64,000 nucleotides of DNA from Lactobacillus colini (GCF_017874575.1 NZ_JAGGLU010000009.1:1-64000), one strand, 5' to 3'; shown: positions 9,556 through 18,704, numbered from the stretch's first letter. Notes: generated by a model from the sequence alone, not told the origin. Numbers and translations are program-made.

Positions 9556-12165
9556 ATGGTGCAAGAAAGTAAAGTAGAAAAAAGTCCTAAAACTATTGAC
9601 GTAGATAAGATGATTAATAGCTACGTAGAGAAGGCACATGTTGCCTTAGATAAGATGGCTGACTTTAGCCAAGAACAAGTAGACAAGATCTGTGAAGCAG
9701 TTGCTACTGCAGGTGAAAAGAATAACTATCTCTTAGCTAAAATGGCTGTTGAAGAAACTGGCAGAGGTGTTGTTGAAGATAAGGCTATCAAGAACATGTT
9801 CGCTAGCGAGAATATCTGGAACAGTTTACGTCACGAAAAGACTGTTGGTGTGATTGAAGAAGATAAAGAAAAGCAATTAGTAAAAATTGCCGAACCTAAA
9901 GGAGTTATTGCTGGTATTACTCCAGTCACTAATCCAACTTCAACTGTTATCTTTAAGGCTATGCTTGCTTTAAAAACTAGAAATGCAATTATCTTTGGCT
10001 TCCACCCACAAGCACAAAAGTCTTGTGTAAAGACCGCTGAAATTATTCGTGAAGCTGCAGTATCTGCCGGTGCTCCTGCAGATGCAGTGCAATGGATTGA
10101 ACACCCAAGCCTAGAAGCTACTAGCAAGTTGATGCAACATCCTAATGTTCAAACTATCTTGGCAACTGGTGGACCAGGTATGGTTAAGGCTGCATATTCA
10201 TCTGGTAAACCTGCAATTGGTGTTGGTCCTGGTAATGGTCCTACTTATATTGAAAAGACAGCTAATATTGCCGAATCAGTCAATGATATTGTATTATCTA
10301 AGACCTTTGATAATGGGATGATCTGTTCTTCTGAAAATTCCGTTGTTGTTGATGAAGATATTTATGAAGAAGTTAAACAAGAATTCAAGGCTTGGAATTG
10401 CTACTTCTTAACTCCTACAGAGATTAAAAAGTTCGAACAAAAATTCATCGACCCTAAGCGTGGTACAGTAGCTGGTCCGATTGCTGGTAAGTCAGCTTAC
10501 CAAATTGCTAAGTTATGTGGTGTTGACGTACCAGAAGATACTAAGGTAATTATTGCAGAATATAAGGGTGTCGGTAGAAACTTCCCACTTTCAGCTGAAA
10601 AGTTATCTCCAGTATTTACTTTATATAAGGCTAAAGATCATGAAGACGCTTATAGAATCTGCCGTGACTTATTGAATTATGGTGGTAGAGGTCACACTGC
10701 TGGCGTTCACTCACATGACCAAGCTGTCATTGATGACTTCTCTATGAAGATGGATGCATGCCGTATCTTAGTTAACTCACCAGCTTCTGTTGGTGGTGTA
10801 GGCGATTTATACAATAATATGTTGCCATCATTGACTTTAGGTACTGGTTCATATGGTGCTAATACCTTCTCACACAATATCGGCGCCCGCGACTTATTGA
10901 ATATTAAGACAGTAGCTAAGCGTAGAGATAATATGCAATGGGTAAAAGTTCCCAGCAAAACCTACTTCGAACACAACGCTGCCAACTACTTAAAGCATAT
11001 GCCTGATGTTGAGAGATTCTTTATTGTAACTGATGAAACGGTAGCTTCATTATTTGCCAATGAAATTACTGATATTATTAGTCAACGTCGTGGTAGAAAG
11101 AGCTACGAAGTCTTCCAAACTGTACCATCTGATCCAACTACTGATACTGTCGCAGATGGTGTTCACCGGATGAAGATCTTTAAGCCAGATGTAATCATTG
11201 CCATCGGTGGTGGCTCAGTAATGGATGCTGCTAAGGCTATGCGCTTGTTCTATGAAGATCCAGAGATGACCTTTGCTAAGGCTACTCAAAAGTTTATGGA
11301 CATTCGCAAGCGTACTGTCCGCTTCCCTAAGTACAATTCAATTCAATTGGTATGTATCCCAACTACTTCTGGTACTGGTTCAGAAGTTTCACCATTTGCG
11401 ATTATCAAGAACTCTAATAATGGTATCAAGTACACTATTTGTGATTATGCCTTGAATCCAGATGTTGCTATCGTTGATGACCAATTCGTTGAAAACTTAC
11501 CCCAAGAATTAATAGCACGTTCAGGCTTTGAAGCATTAGCCCACGCTCTAGAAAGCTATGTATCAACCATGGCAACTGACTTTACTCGTGGTTGGTCAAT
11601 GGAAGCAATTAAGCTTATCTTTGAAAACTTAGTAAAATCATACAATGGTAATATGATTGCTCGTAGCAAGATGCATAATGCGGCTACCTTAGCTGGTATG
11701 GCTTATGCTAATGCCTTCTTGGGTGTAGGTCACGCAATTGCTCATACTGAAGGATCAACCTTCAATATTCCAGCCGGCTTAAGTGATGCTATTGCAATGC
11801 CATACGTAATTAAGTTCAACTCTAAACGTCCAAGAAAGCTTGCTATGCGTCCACACTACTCTGTTTATAGAGCAGATAAAGATTATGTTGAAATTGCTAA
11901 GTCCCTAGGCTTGAAGGGTAACAGTAATGAAGAATTGATTAATGAGTTAGTTAAGAAGTTCGTTGAATTAGCTCATCAAGTTGGTATGAAACTTAGCTTG
12001 AAGGCAAATGGTGTAAGTGAATCTGAATTTAATGCTAAAGTTGAAGATCTTGCAGTTGAAGCTTATGGTGACCAAAACACGGTAACCAATCCATCAGCCT
12101 TATTAATTAACGAAATTGTAGAGTTAATGAAGAAGACTTACAGTGGTGAAGGTATTGAGAAGTAA
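9556..12165 (+). CDS. adhE: Bifunctional acetaldehyde-CoA/alcohol dehydrogenase, altered metal ligands
   Basis: AdhE reduces acetyl-CoA to acetaldehyde and then to ethanol, recycling NADH. The 869-aa protein has an N-terminal ALDH half (catalytic Cys in [11 protein letters not shown], near residue 257) and a C-terminal iron-dependent ADH half ([25 protein letters not shown]). Two of the four iron ligands known from E. coli AdhE and FucO are changed here: the Asp of the DAxxH motif is Glu659 ([10 protein letters not shown]) and the His of the PHG motif is Ala740 (NIPAGLSDA). His663 and His726 are kept. The ADH half may therefore be weak or inactive. The ribosome-binding site is AGGAGG. Confidence 0.93.
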   Translation: MVQESKVEKSPKTIDVDKMINSYVEKAHVALDKMADFSQEQVDKICEAVATAGEKNNYLLAKMAVEETGRGVVEDKAIKNMFASENIWNSLRHEKTVGVIEEDKEKQLVKIAEPKGVIAGITPVTNPTSTVIFKAMLALKTRNAIIFGFHPQAQKSCVKTAEIIREAAVSAGAPADAVQWIEHPSLEATSKLMQHPNVQTILATGGPGMVKAAYSSGKPAIGVGPGNGPTYIEKTANIAESVNDIVLSKTFDNGMICSSENSVVVDEDIYEEVKQEFKAWNCYFLTPTEIKKFEQKFIDPKRGTVAGPIAGKSAYQIAKLCGVDVPEDTKVIIAEYKGVGRNFPLSAEKLSPVFTLYKAKDHEDAYRICRDLLNYGGRGHTAGVHSHDQAVIDDFSMKMDACRILVNSPASVGGVGDLYNNMLPSLTLGTGSYGANTFSHNIGARDLLNIKTVAKRRDNMQWVKVPSKTYFEHNAANYLKHMPDVERFFIVTDETVASLFANEITDIISQRRGRKSYEVFQTVPSDPTTDTVADGVHRMKIFKPDVIIAIGGGSVMDAAKAMRLFYEDPEMTFAKATQKFMDIRKRTVRFPKYNSIQLVCIPTTSGTGSEVSPFAIIKNSNNGIKYTICDYALNPDVAIVDDQFVENLPQELIARSGFEALAHALESYVSTMATDFTRGWSMEAIKLIFENLVKSYNGNMIARSKMHNAATLAGMAYANAFLGVGHAIAHTEGSTFNIPAGLSDAIAMPYVIKFNSKRPRKLAMRPHYSVYRADKDYVEIAKSLGLKGNSNEELINELVKKFVELAHQVGMKLSLKANGVSESEFNAKVEDLAVEAYGDQNTVTNPSALLINEIVELMKKTYSGEGIEK

Positions 12166-12187
12166 ATAATTTACTCATGATTATAAG

Positions 12188-12219
12188 CAGGAAGAAGAGA
12201 ATATTCTTCCTGTTTTTTG
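12188..12219 (+). terminator. adhE terminator
   Basis: CAGGAAGAA pairs with TTCTTCCTG, followed by six T residues. Confidence 0.9.
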
Positions 12220-12242
12220 TATAATTATGGTAACCGATTACA
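12220..12242 (+). promoter_or_regulatory. -10 box and cre-like operator before the Gfo/Idh gene
   Basis: TATAAT (12220-12225) is followed by GGTAACCGATTACA (12229-12242), which matches the cre consensus at all but the first base and contains the GTAA-CG-TTAC palindrome of LacI-family sites. It lies at the expected transcription start, 16 bp before the ATG. Confidence 0.6.
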
Positions 12243-12257
12243 ATAAAGGAGTAAAAA

Positions 12258-13220
12258 ATGATTAATTTAGGTATAGTAGGTTCAGGGATGATCGTTCATG
12301 ATTTTTTATCAATTGCAGATCAAGTACCAGATTTGAATTTAACTGCAATTTCAACTACCAAGCGTAGTGAAAAGATTGGGCAAGAATTGAGTAAAAAATA
12401 CGGTATTAAGTATGCGTATAGTGATAATGAAGAATTATATGCCAATGATGAAGTGAACACTGTCTATGTGGGTGTACCGAATAACTTGCATTATGAAGTA
12501 GCTAAGAAGGCTTTATTGGCATCTAAGAATGTAATCTGTGAAAAGCCATTTGTCGATACGGCTCAACAAGCTAGAGAACTGAAGCGAATTGCTGATGAAA
12601 AGGGCGTCTTCTTGGTTGAAGCTATCACTAATATTTATTTGGCTAATTTCAATTATTTGAAAGATCATCTGGCAACTATTGGTCCAATTCATCAAGTTAG
12701 CCTTAACTTTACCCAGTATTCAAGTCGTTACGATAATTTTTTGAAGGATATTATTGAGCCGGTATTTGACTATCGTAAGAATGGTGGAGCTTTAATGGAT
12801 ATTGGAATCTATAATATTCATTTGGCTGTAGGGTTATTCGGCAAGCCTGAGTCTGTGAAATATTTCCCTGTAATGCAGAAGAAGGTAGATACTTCAGGAA
12901 CGTTAATGCTTACTTATCCGGGGATGCAGGTTAGTTCAATTGCGGCAAAAGATTCCTATGTTACTGATCAATGGAGTTATATTGAAGGTGAAAAGGGTAC
13001 GCTTAAGATTAAGGGCTCACTTGGTCAATTAAATGAAGTAGAGCTTGATCTAAAGGGCAACAAGCCTGAAACAATTGAATTAAACAAGTACAATGATCGC
13101 ATGGTGGCAGAATTTGTAGAATTTAGTCGCATGATTAAGGAACATGATATTGCTGCAGCTGACAAGGCGCTCGAGCATTCATTAGCAGTGTTAGAAGTAC
13201 TAGAACAGGCAAGAAGCTAA
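12258..13220 (+). CDS. Gfo/Idh/MocA family oxidoreductase
   Basis: This 320-aa NAD(P)-dependent dehydrogenase has a Rossmann N-terminus (LGIVGSGMIVHDFL), the family signature CEKPF near residue 95, and a C-terminal alpha/beta substrate domain with GGALMDIGIYNIHLA. Members oxidise or reduce sugars, inositols or their derivatives; the substrate cannot be read here. The gene is monocistronic, has its own promoter with a cre-like site, and ends at a hairpin. Catabolite control suggests a role in use of a non-preferred sugar. Confidence 0.88.
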   Translation: MINLGIVGSGMIVHDFLSIADQVPDLNLTAISTTKRSEKIGQELSKKYGIKYAYSDNEELYANDEVNTVYVGVPNNLHYEVAKKALLASKNVICEKPFVDTAQQARELKRIADEKGVFLVEAITNIYLANFNYLKDHLATIGPIHQVSLNFTQYSSRYDNFLKDIIEPVFDYRKNGGALMDIGIYNIHLAVGLFGKPESVKYFPVMQKKVDTSGTLMLTYPGMQVSSIAAKDSYVTDQWSYIEGEKGTLKIKGSLGQLNEVELDLKGNKPETIELNKYNDRMVAEFVEFSRMIKEHDIAAADKALEHSLAVLEVLEQARS

Positions 13221-13241
13221 TTATAGGATAGAAACAAAGGA

Positions 13242-13269
13242 GCTAGGTTTTTAAACTTAGATTTTTTTA
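13242..13269 (+). terminator. Terminator of the Gfo/Idh gene
   Basis: CTAGGTTT pairs with AAACTTAG (one G-T wobble), followed by seven T residues. Confidence 0.7.
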
Positions 13270-13303
13270 GATAATTTATAAACTTTATACTGTAGTAAAT
13301 TGA

Positions 13304-13354
13304 AAAAATCGTTGATAATCTTAGTTACGTAAACTAATATATCAACGATTTTTG
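13304..13354. terminator. Long bidirectional hairpin
   Basis: AAAATCGTTGATA pairs with TATCAACGATTTT, and the inner arms TTAGTT / AACTAA continue the stem round a 5-base loop. T tracts occur in both directions. It can end the minus-strand remnant genes at 13412-13956 and back up the terminator at 13242. Confidence 0.8.
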
Positions 13355-13411
13355 CGATTATAGAATCTTTTATTTGCTAACTATGTCCTATTAAATTAAG
13401 TTATAAGCCAA

Positions 13412-13717
13412 TTAAACTATTTGATTAACAGCTTTTGGAAAGTAATCTCTATATGCAATAATTAATTCTTCAATTGCTTTTTTAGAAAATTCCGCATTTA
13501 ATGAGCTGTTTACCATTTTTCTAAAATCATTTAATTTAACAGCTTTACCATTATCGACAATATGTTTAAAAATATTATCAATAATAGATGATTCTTGAGA
13601 TGTTAAATTATATTTGATTAAAAAATAATCTCTAGTGCATATACTGTGTTCTTCACATAAGTCAACAAGTAAATTAGAAATATGGTAAAGTTTATATTCT
13701 AATTCTTCTGAAGTCAT
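13412..13717 (-). CDS. Hypothetical 101-aa protein, coupled to an upstream truncated frame
   Basis: I do not recognise this family. The protein starts MTSEELEYKLYHISNLLVD, has no signal peptide or membrane helix, and is mostly charged and helical. I chose the ATG at 13717 because it overlaps the TGA of the upstream frame (ATGA), a typical sign of translational coupling; a TTG at 13747 would also be in frame. Size and arrangement resemble immunity or antitoxin proteins, but nothing in the sequence proves this. Confidence 0.6.
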   Translation of the reverse strand: MTSEELEYKLYHISNLLVDLCEEHSICTRDYFLIKYNLTSQESSIIDNIFKHIVDNGKAVKLNDFRKMVNSSLNAEFSKKAIEELIIAYRDYFPKAVNQIV

Positions 13718-13956
13718 ACTAGCCACTCTAATCCTTGTCGAATCCAAAATGCTATGGTTCCGGCTGTAGAAGATTTCATTCCTGATTGTATTAATACTCT
13801 AGATATTTGACCTTCAACAGTTCCATAAGCTAAACTTTCGTATTTTAATAATTTTTTCAAAGTTGGTTCAACAGTTTTAAACGCAGATTCTACTGAAGCG
13901 GCAGCATTGGAACCAACATATCTTCTTATAATGTTTATAATCTTGTTTTTATTTTT
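13714..13956 (-). pseudogene. 80-codon open frame lacking a start, upstream partner of the 101-aa gene
   Basis: Reading leftwards from 13956, the frame is open for 80 codons and ends with SSTAGTIAFWIRQGLEWLV at a TGA that overlaps the ATG of the next gene. No ATG or GTG lies near its beginning, and the opening codons are AT-rich low-complexity sequence, so the 5' part seems lost. The C-terminus is hydrophobic. It is either a gene remnant or a gene with a non-standard start. The family is unknown. Confidence 0.4.
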
Positions 13957-14040
13957 TTATTATAGTTATAATAATGCATTTCGTCAAATGTGTATCCAGT
14001 TTTTTACACTTGCAATTTATTACAATAAATGTTTTAATAT

Positions 14041-14056
14041 GTTTAAACTTTTAAAC
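14041..14056 (+). promoter_or_regulatory. Operator GTTTAAA-CT-TTTAAAC before the ArsR gene
   Basis: This perfect 7+7 inverted repeat with a 2-bp centre lies 18 bp before the regulator start. An identical arm pair occurs at 14395-14410, before the next gene, so this is very probably the binding site of the ArsR protein encoded between them. Confidence 0.75.
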
Positions 14057-14074
14057 ATAGTTAGAGGGTATATT

Positions 14075-14371
14075 ATGGATAAAGAAAAGACGTTATCTGC
14101 TTTTGAGGCAGTTATGCCGGCGTTTGGAATTTTTCAAGATAAGAAGCGGCAACAATTGATGACTGAATTATGCTGCAAGGGAGAGCTAACTGTTAATGAA
14201 TTAACTGCTACTACTTCTCTATCTAGACCAGCAGTGTCACATCATTTGAAATTAATGCTAGATGCTGGTGTAATTAAGGTAGAGCAAGTTGGGGTAGAGC
14301 GACGTTATTCTCCCAACTTAGAACCCGTTATTAAGAAGTTAAAGGACTTAACAGCAGCTTTGGAAGAATAG
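14075..14371 (+). CDS. ArsR/SmtB family transcriptional regulator
   Basis: This 98-aa winged-helix repressor has the recognition helix in SLSRPAVSHHLKLMLDAGVI and a C-terminal dimerisation helix. The start at 14075 gives a normal ArsR length; the longer upstream frame is rejected because it would cover the operator. Two adjacent Cys residues (MTELCCKG) precede the HTH and could sense metals, electrophiles or redox state, which is inference. It is followed by an old-yellow-enzyme gene whose promoter region holds the same operator. Confidence 0.9.
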   Translation: MDKEKTLSAFEAVMPAFGIFQDKKRQQLMTELCCKGELTVNELTATTSLSRPAVSHHLKLMLDAGVIKVEQVGVERRYSPNLEPVIKKLKDLTAALEE

Positions 14372-14394
14372 GCTGTTTATATTTTAAATATTAG

Positions 14395-14410
14395 GTTTAA
14401 ATGTTTAAAC
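14395..14410 (+). promoter_or_regulatory. Operator GTTTAAA-TG-TTTAAAC before the oxidoreductase gene
   Basis: It is the same 7+7 inverted repeat as at 14041, with a different 2-bp centre. It lies between the ArsR stop and the oxidoreductase start and suggests direct control of the downstream operon. Confidence 0.75.
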
Positions 14411-14442
14411 GTATTGATAATAAAGGAGAAAGAAAAGCTAAA

Positions 14443-15648
14443 ATGAAAGCTTGGCAACAATTAACTTTTAAAAGTGGCTTAAATCTAAAGAACCGTTTGG
14501 TTAAGGCAGCTACTAGTGAAACTTTAGGAGATAGTAGTGCTAATCCTACGCCTCAATTAATTAACTTGTATCGTAAGTGGTCTGAAGGTGGCATCGGAAT
14601 GATTATTTCCGGTAATGTAATGGTTGACCGCACAGCCCGAGGGGAAGTTGGTAATGTAGTAGTTGACGATCAAACCAATTTAAACTTGCTTAAGAAGTGG
14701 GCAGCAGCTGGTAAAAGTAATAACAGTCATATGTTACTGCAATTGAACCATCCGGGTCGCCAAGCCCCTAAGACATTGAATCCGCACCCGGTTGCACCAA
14801 GCAGCGTAGCTTTAAAGGGCGATAATGCCTTTGGATTTAATCCACCGAGAGCATTAACCTTACCAGAAATTAAAGAAATCATTGCTGCCTTTGGAAGGGC
14901 TGCGCAGTTGGCAGAGCAGGCTGGCTTTTCAGGGGTTGAGATTCATGCCGCCCATGGATACTTGTTGAATCAATTCTTATCACCAGCAGCTAATAAACGA
15001 ACAGATGCTTATGGTGGTAGTTTAGAAAACCGAATGCGAATTGTCTTACAAATTTATGACCGTATTAGGTCGCTAACAAGTAGTAGCTTTACTGTTGGAA
15101 TTAAGATAAATTCATCTGACTTTACCCCTGATGGCTTCACAGTTGAAGATTCATTAGCTGTTATGAAAGCACTAGATAAGCGTGGGATTGACTTCATTGA
15201 AATATCTGGTGGATCTTATGAACAGCTCAAGATGATGGGAACAGGTAAAGGGGCAATGTTTATTAAATATTCTAAAACCGCTAAAAAAGAAGTCACTGCT
15301 CCAATTATAGTAACCGGCGGTTTTAGGACGGCAGAGGGAATTGAACAAGCCTTAGCAAGTAATGCAACTGACTTAGTTGGATTAGCTAGACCAATTGTAT
15401 TGAATCCGACGTTGCCTAACGATCTAGGCAATAATAGGTTTTCTAAAGTAGTTGTGCCTCACTTTTCAACTGGATGGTCACAACTGGACAAAAAAGTTGG
15501 CTCAATCGTAGGTCTAGCGTATTATGAAGAGCAGATGGATCGTTTAACTAAAGGTAAAGAAATTAAGCAGCCAAGGACTGCTTGGCCAATACTAGCTTAT
15601 GCATTTCGTAAACAAGGATTAGGAGCTTTAATGCCAAGGAGAGGATAA
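14443..15648 (+). CDS. NADH:flavin oxidoreductase, old yellow enzyme family
   Basis: This 401-aa FMN enzyme folds as a TIM barrel. Visible motifs are LQLNHPGRQAP, the catalytic HAAHGYLLNQFLSPAANKR segment, YGGSLENRMR and VGLARP near the phosphate-binding site. Such enzymes reduce electrophilic double bonds or nitro groups with NAD(P)H. The start at 14443 is used, because the upstream ATG at 14401 lies inside the operator. AAAGGAG lies about 14 bases before it. The DJ-1-type gene follows after 2 bp, so both are one operon under the ArsR regulator. Confidence 0.92.
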   Translation: MKAWQQLTFKSGLNLKNRLVKAATSETLGDSSANPTPQLINLYRKWSEGGIGMIISGNVMVDRTARGEVGNVVVDDQTNLNLLKKWAAAGKSNNSHMLLQLNHPGRQAPKTLNPHPVAPSSVALKGDNAFGFNPPRALTLPEIKEIIAAFGRAAQLAEQAGFSGVEIHAAHGYLLNQFLSPAANKRTDAYGGSLENRMRIVLQIYDRIRSLTSSSFTVGIKINSSDFTPDGFTVEDSLAVMKALDKRGIDFIEISGGSYEQLKMMGTGKGAMFIKYSKTAKKEVTAPIIVTGGFRTAEGIEQALASNATDLVGLARPIVLNPTLPNDLGNNRFSKVVVPHFSTGWSQLDKKVGSIVGLAYYEEQMDRLTKGKEIKQPRTAWPILAYAFRKQGLGALMPRRG

Positions 15649-15650
15649 TT

Positions 15651-16337
15651 ATGAAAAAGAAAATTTTAGTAGTTGAAACCAATCAAGCAACATACGGTGA
15701 TAAGTCGCAAGCAACTGGTTTATGGTTAGGAGAAACAACCGAATTTGTCTTAGCTGTTGAAAAGGCTGGTTATGAGGTAGATTATGTAAGTCCTAAGGGT
15801 GGATACGTTCCAATTGATCCAAGAAGTATGAAATATGCAGATAAAGCGAGCTTAAAATTATATCAGCAAGCTGATTTTCAAGATAGGGCATTAGCACATA
15901 CCCTTTCTCCTAGTGAAATTAATCCATCTGATTATATTGCAATATATTATGCTGGTGGTCATGGAGTAATGTGGGACTTTCCTGATAATCAAGGCTTACA
16001 AAAGATTGCCGAAGCAATTTATAATCAAGGCGGTTATGTAACTTCTGTATGTCATGGCATTGCTGGCTTGTTGAACTTGAAGGTAAATGGAGATTACTTA
16101 ATAAAGGGACGTAAAGTTACTGGCTTTACCACAGCAGAAGAGATTTTAGCTGGAAAGAGAAGAATTGTCCCATTCTTAAACCAAGCAGAAACAGCCAAGC
16201 GTCATGGTCAGTTTATCCGTCGTCGGGCTTATGCTTCATTTGCTATTCAAGATGGGCACTTAATTACAGGACAAAATCCTTTTTCAGCCAAGGCGGTGGC
16301 TGATAAGCTTATAAAAGCACTAGCTAAAAAACAATAA
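15651..16337 (+). CDS. DJ-1/PfpI family protein (type 1 glutamine amidotransferase-like)
   Basis: This 228-aa protein has the Hsp31/PfpI pattern: YYAGGHGVMWDFPD, then VTSVCHGIAGLLN with the nucleophilic Cys in the elbow. Family members act on reactive aldehydes such as methylglyoxal or as chaperones. It is translated from AAGGAGAGG overlapping the end of the oxidoreductase. Pairing with an old yellow enzyme under an ArsR regulator suggests a module for electrophile or aldehyde stress, which is inference. Confidence 0.9.
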   Translation: MKKKILVVETNQATYGDKSQATGLWLGETTEFVLAVEKAGYEVDYVSPKGGYVPIDPRSMKYADKASLKLYQQADFQDRALAHTLSPSEINPSDYIAIYYAGGHGVMWDFPDNQGLQKIAEAIYNQGGYVTSVCHGIAGLLNLKVNGDYLIKGRKVTGFTTAEEILAGKRRIVPFLNQAETAKRHGQFIRRRAYASFAIQDGHLITGQNPFSAKAVADKLIKALAKKQ

Positions 16338-16345
16338 TTTGAATA

Positions 16346-16386
16346 TAAAAAATCGTTAGGGATTTAGTTTCTCTAACGATTTTTTT
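16346..16386. terminator. Bidirectional terminator between the DJ-1 gene and galE
   Basis: AAAAATCGTTAG pairs with CTAACGATTTTT, with T tracts in both directions; it serves both converging units. Confidence 0.85.
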
Positions 16387-16391
16387 GAATG

Positions 16392-17384
16392 TTATTTGTC
16401 TTCGTAGCCTTTAGGGTGGCTTTGGTGCCACTTCCAAGCTGTCGCAATTACATCATTAACATCTTCATGTTCTGGCTTCCAGCCTAAAATTTCACGAGCC
16501 TTAGTTGAATCAGCTACTAAGCTATCTGGATCACCGCCACGTCTTGGACCAATAGTATAAGGAATATCAATTCCAGTAACTTCTTTAGCTGCTTGTAAGA
16601 TTTCTAGGTTAGAGTAACCTTGTGCAGTACCTAAGTTGAAGACATCAGACTTATTAGTCTTCATAACGTGTTTAAGTGCTAAGATGTGAGCATCAATTAG
16701 GTCTTCAACTTGAACATAGTCACGAACGTTGGTGCCGTCTTTAGTATTATAATCATCACCAAAGATCGTGAAGTTACCATCACCAGCAATGGCACTCTTT
16801 AAGATGTTAGGAATTAAGTGGGTTTCTGGACCATGGTCCTCACCAATAGTACCATCACTTGCTGCACCAGCAACGTTGAAGTAACGAAGAGCAATTGATT
16901 TGATACCATTGGCCTTGTCAGCCCAGTGCATGATCTTTTCCATCATCATCTTGGTTTCACCGTATGGGTTGATTGGGTTTAGTGGGGTATCTTCAGTGAT
17001 AGGTAATTTTTCTGGGATACCATAAGTTGCAGCACTGGAAGAGAATACCAAGTACTTAACACCTGCATCGTCCATTGCCTTTAAGAGTGAAATCATCCCA
17101 GTTACATTGTTATCATAATATTTAAGTGGCTTTTGAACAGATTCACCAACCAATGAATAAGCGGCGAAGTGCATTACTGCTTCAATCTTCTCGTTGCGTA
17201 AGATCTTGTTGACTAAGAATGTGTCTTCGATGTCGCCTTGGTAGAACTTAGCCTTAGGATCGACTGCCTTTCTGTGACCAGTATATAAGGAGTCTAAGAC
17301 AACAACATCATTGCCACTTTCAATTAACTTTCTAACAGCGTGGGAACCGATATAACCCGCTCCCCCAATAACTAAAACTCGCAT
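16392..17384 (-). CDS. galE: UDP-glucose 4-epimerase
   Basis: GalE interconverts UDP-galactose and UDP-glucose in the Leloir pathway. The 330-aa protein has the NAD-binding GGAGYIGSH at its N-terminus, catalytic YGETK (Tyr) and Ser in FSSSAATYG, and RYFNVAGA. The start at 17384 is set by AAAAAAGGAGCG just upstream and by the usual N-terminus MRVLVIGG. It is divergent from the LacI-type regulator and galKT, with four AGTAAATAT boxes between them. Confidence 0.97.
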   Translation of the reverse strand: MRVLVIGGAGYIGSHAVRKLIESGNDVVVLDSLYTGHRKAVDPKAKFYQGDIEDTFLVNKILRNEKIEAVMHFAAYSLVGESVQKPLKYYDNNVTGMISLLKAMDDAGVKYLVFSSSAATYGIPEKLPITEDTPLNPINPYGETKMMMEKIMHWADKANGIKSIALRYFNVAGAASDGTIGEDHGPETHLIPNILKSAIAGDGNFTIFGDDYNTKDGTNVRDYVQVEDLIDAHILALKHVMKTNKSDVFNLGTAQGYSNLEILQAAKEVTGIDIPYTIGPRRGGDPDSLVADSTKAREILGWKPEHEDVNDVIATAWKWHQSHPKGYEDK

Positions 17385-17483
17385 AATACGCTCCTTTTTT
17401 AGTGATTTTAAATCGTTTTCAAGCATATTCTACCACAGTTATAAATTAGTGAAAGCAAATATTACTTAAAATAAAAATATTTT

Positions 17484-17596
17484 TAGTAAATATATAGATT
17501 AATTAGTAAATATTTCTTCAATAATATTAATAACTTTCCTTGACTTAAAAATATTTATAATCAGTAAATATTATGTATAATAAGAGTAAATATATT
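17484..17596. promoter_or_regulatory. Four AGTAAATAT boxes between galE and the LacI regulator
   Basis: AGTAAATAT occurs in the same direction at about 17485, 17505, 17563 and 17585, spaced about 20, 58 and 22 bp. Inverted copies (ATTTACT) occur before galK. They probably are operator half-sites of the LacI-type regulator at 17616. Confidence 0.55.
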
Positions 17597-17615
17597 TTTG
17601 AAAAGAGGATAAGTA

Positions 17616-18605
17616 ATGGCAACAATTAAGGATATTGCAACTAAATCTGGCTATTCACCGGCGACGGTTTCGAGAGTATTAAATAATGATTCTAACCTAT
17701 CAGTAACAGCATCTACAAGGAATAAGATTATGCAAGTTGCCAGTGAATTAGAATATTGGCAGACACATAAAAAGCAACGCAAGAATAACTTTACGGTTGG
17801 ATTTTTATATCAAGTTAGTGGCAAGGAACAGTTAGAGGATGCTTATTTTGCCTCTTTAAAGTCTAGGATCGTTGAAGCTGCTAAGAGTGAGAATATTAAT
17901 CTTATTAGGGTTGAATCTGTCGATGAATTGATTGATAAAGCTTCAAAGCTGCAAGGTTTTATAGCTGTCGATGAAGAGAGGATGGACCATGCTCAACTAC
18001 TAAAGCTGAGCCATGTTCTACCTAGTGGCGTATTTATTGACTCTAATCCAATGCCGGGTGTTTTTGATTCGGTGAAGCCTAATTTGGTTTTAACGGTAAG
18101 GGATGCGGTTAAGAGAATGTTAGAAGCTGGCTATAAGAGTATTGGCTTCATTGGGGCTAATAAGCCTGATTACGATCAGACTAGTCCTGAAGATGTTAGG
18201 GCAACGGTTTTTAAGGAAGAAATGAGTTTACACCCCGAAGTAGCAGCCAGTGTTCTAGTAGATGGGGTGTTTAGCGTTGAAAATGGTTATAAGCTAGGCA
18301 AGCAAATGCTGCAATCTTCCTTACCACAAGGATTAATTATCGCTTCTGATACTCTTAGTGTAGGAGTGTTACAAGCATTTAATGAAAAGAAGGTATCTAT
18401 ACCCGGTGATACACAGATTCTAAGTATTAATAATTTAGGGATTGCTAATTATGTTTCGCCGCCACTTTCATCATATAACGTTGACCAAGAAACACTAAGT
18501 AATATGGGTTTAATGCTGCTTAAAGATGCAATCATCAATCCCGCAAGACCCAAGGTGGAAATGAATGTTAATACTAACTTAGTAATTAGAAAAAGTTTTA
18601 TTTAG
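17616..18605 (+). CDS. LacI-family transcriptional regulator, probably of galactose genes
   Basis: This 329-aa protein has the N-terminal LacI HTH with hinge (TIKDIATKSGYSPATVSRVLNN split over residues 3-24) and a periplasmic-binding-like sugar domain ending in LVIRKSFI. It lies between galE and galKT and so resembles GalR. It should repress the galactose genes when no inducer is bound. Copies of an AGTAAAT box flank the gene on both sides, and one overlaps its own stop codon. Confidence 0.92.
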   Translation: MATIKDIATKSGYSPATVSRVLNNDSNLSVTASTRNKIMQVASELEYWQTHKKQRKNNFTVGFLYQVSGKEQLEDAYFASLKSRIVEAAKSENINLIRVESVDELIDKASKLQGFIAVDEERMDHAQLLKLSHVLPSGVFIDSNPMPGVFDSVKPNLVLTVRDAVKRMLEAGYKSIGFIGANKPDYDQTSPEDVRATVFKEEMSLHPEVAASVLVDGVFSVENGYKLGKQMLQSSLPQGLIIASDTLSVGVLQAFNEKKVSIPGDTQILSINNLGIANYVSPPLSSYNVDQETLSNMGLMLLKDAIINPARPKVEMNVNTNLVIRKSFI

Positions 18606-18693
18606 TAAATTATGCTAATTTTATTTACTAAAAATAATTAAAATTGTATACTTAAACTGTAAGCGATTACTTAATTAACTTTGATTTACTAAT
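18601..18693 (+). promoter_or_regulatory. galK regulatory region: AGTAAAT boxes and a cre site
   Basis: TTTAGTAAAT (18601-18610), ATTTACTAAA (18623-18632) and ATTTACTAAT (18684-18693) surround a cre-like site, TGTAAGCGATTACT (18658-18671), which differs from the consensus only in the last base. This points to both specific control and CcpA repression. Confidence 0.65.
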
Positions 18694-18704
18694 AGGAGAA
18701 AAAC

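Noticed and set aside
13907-14074. N-terminal extension of the ArsR protein
   Set aside because: It would cover the operator, it is low-complexity hydrophobic sequence, and the ATG at 14075 gives a standard ArsR length.
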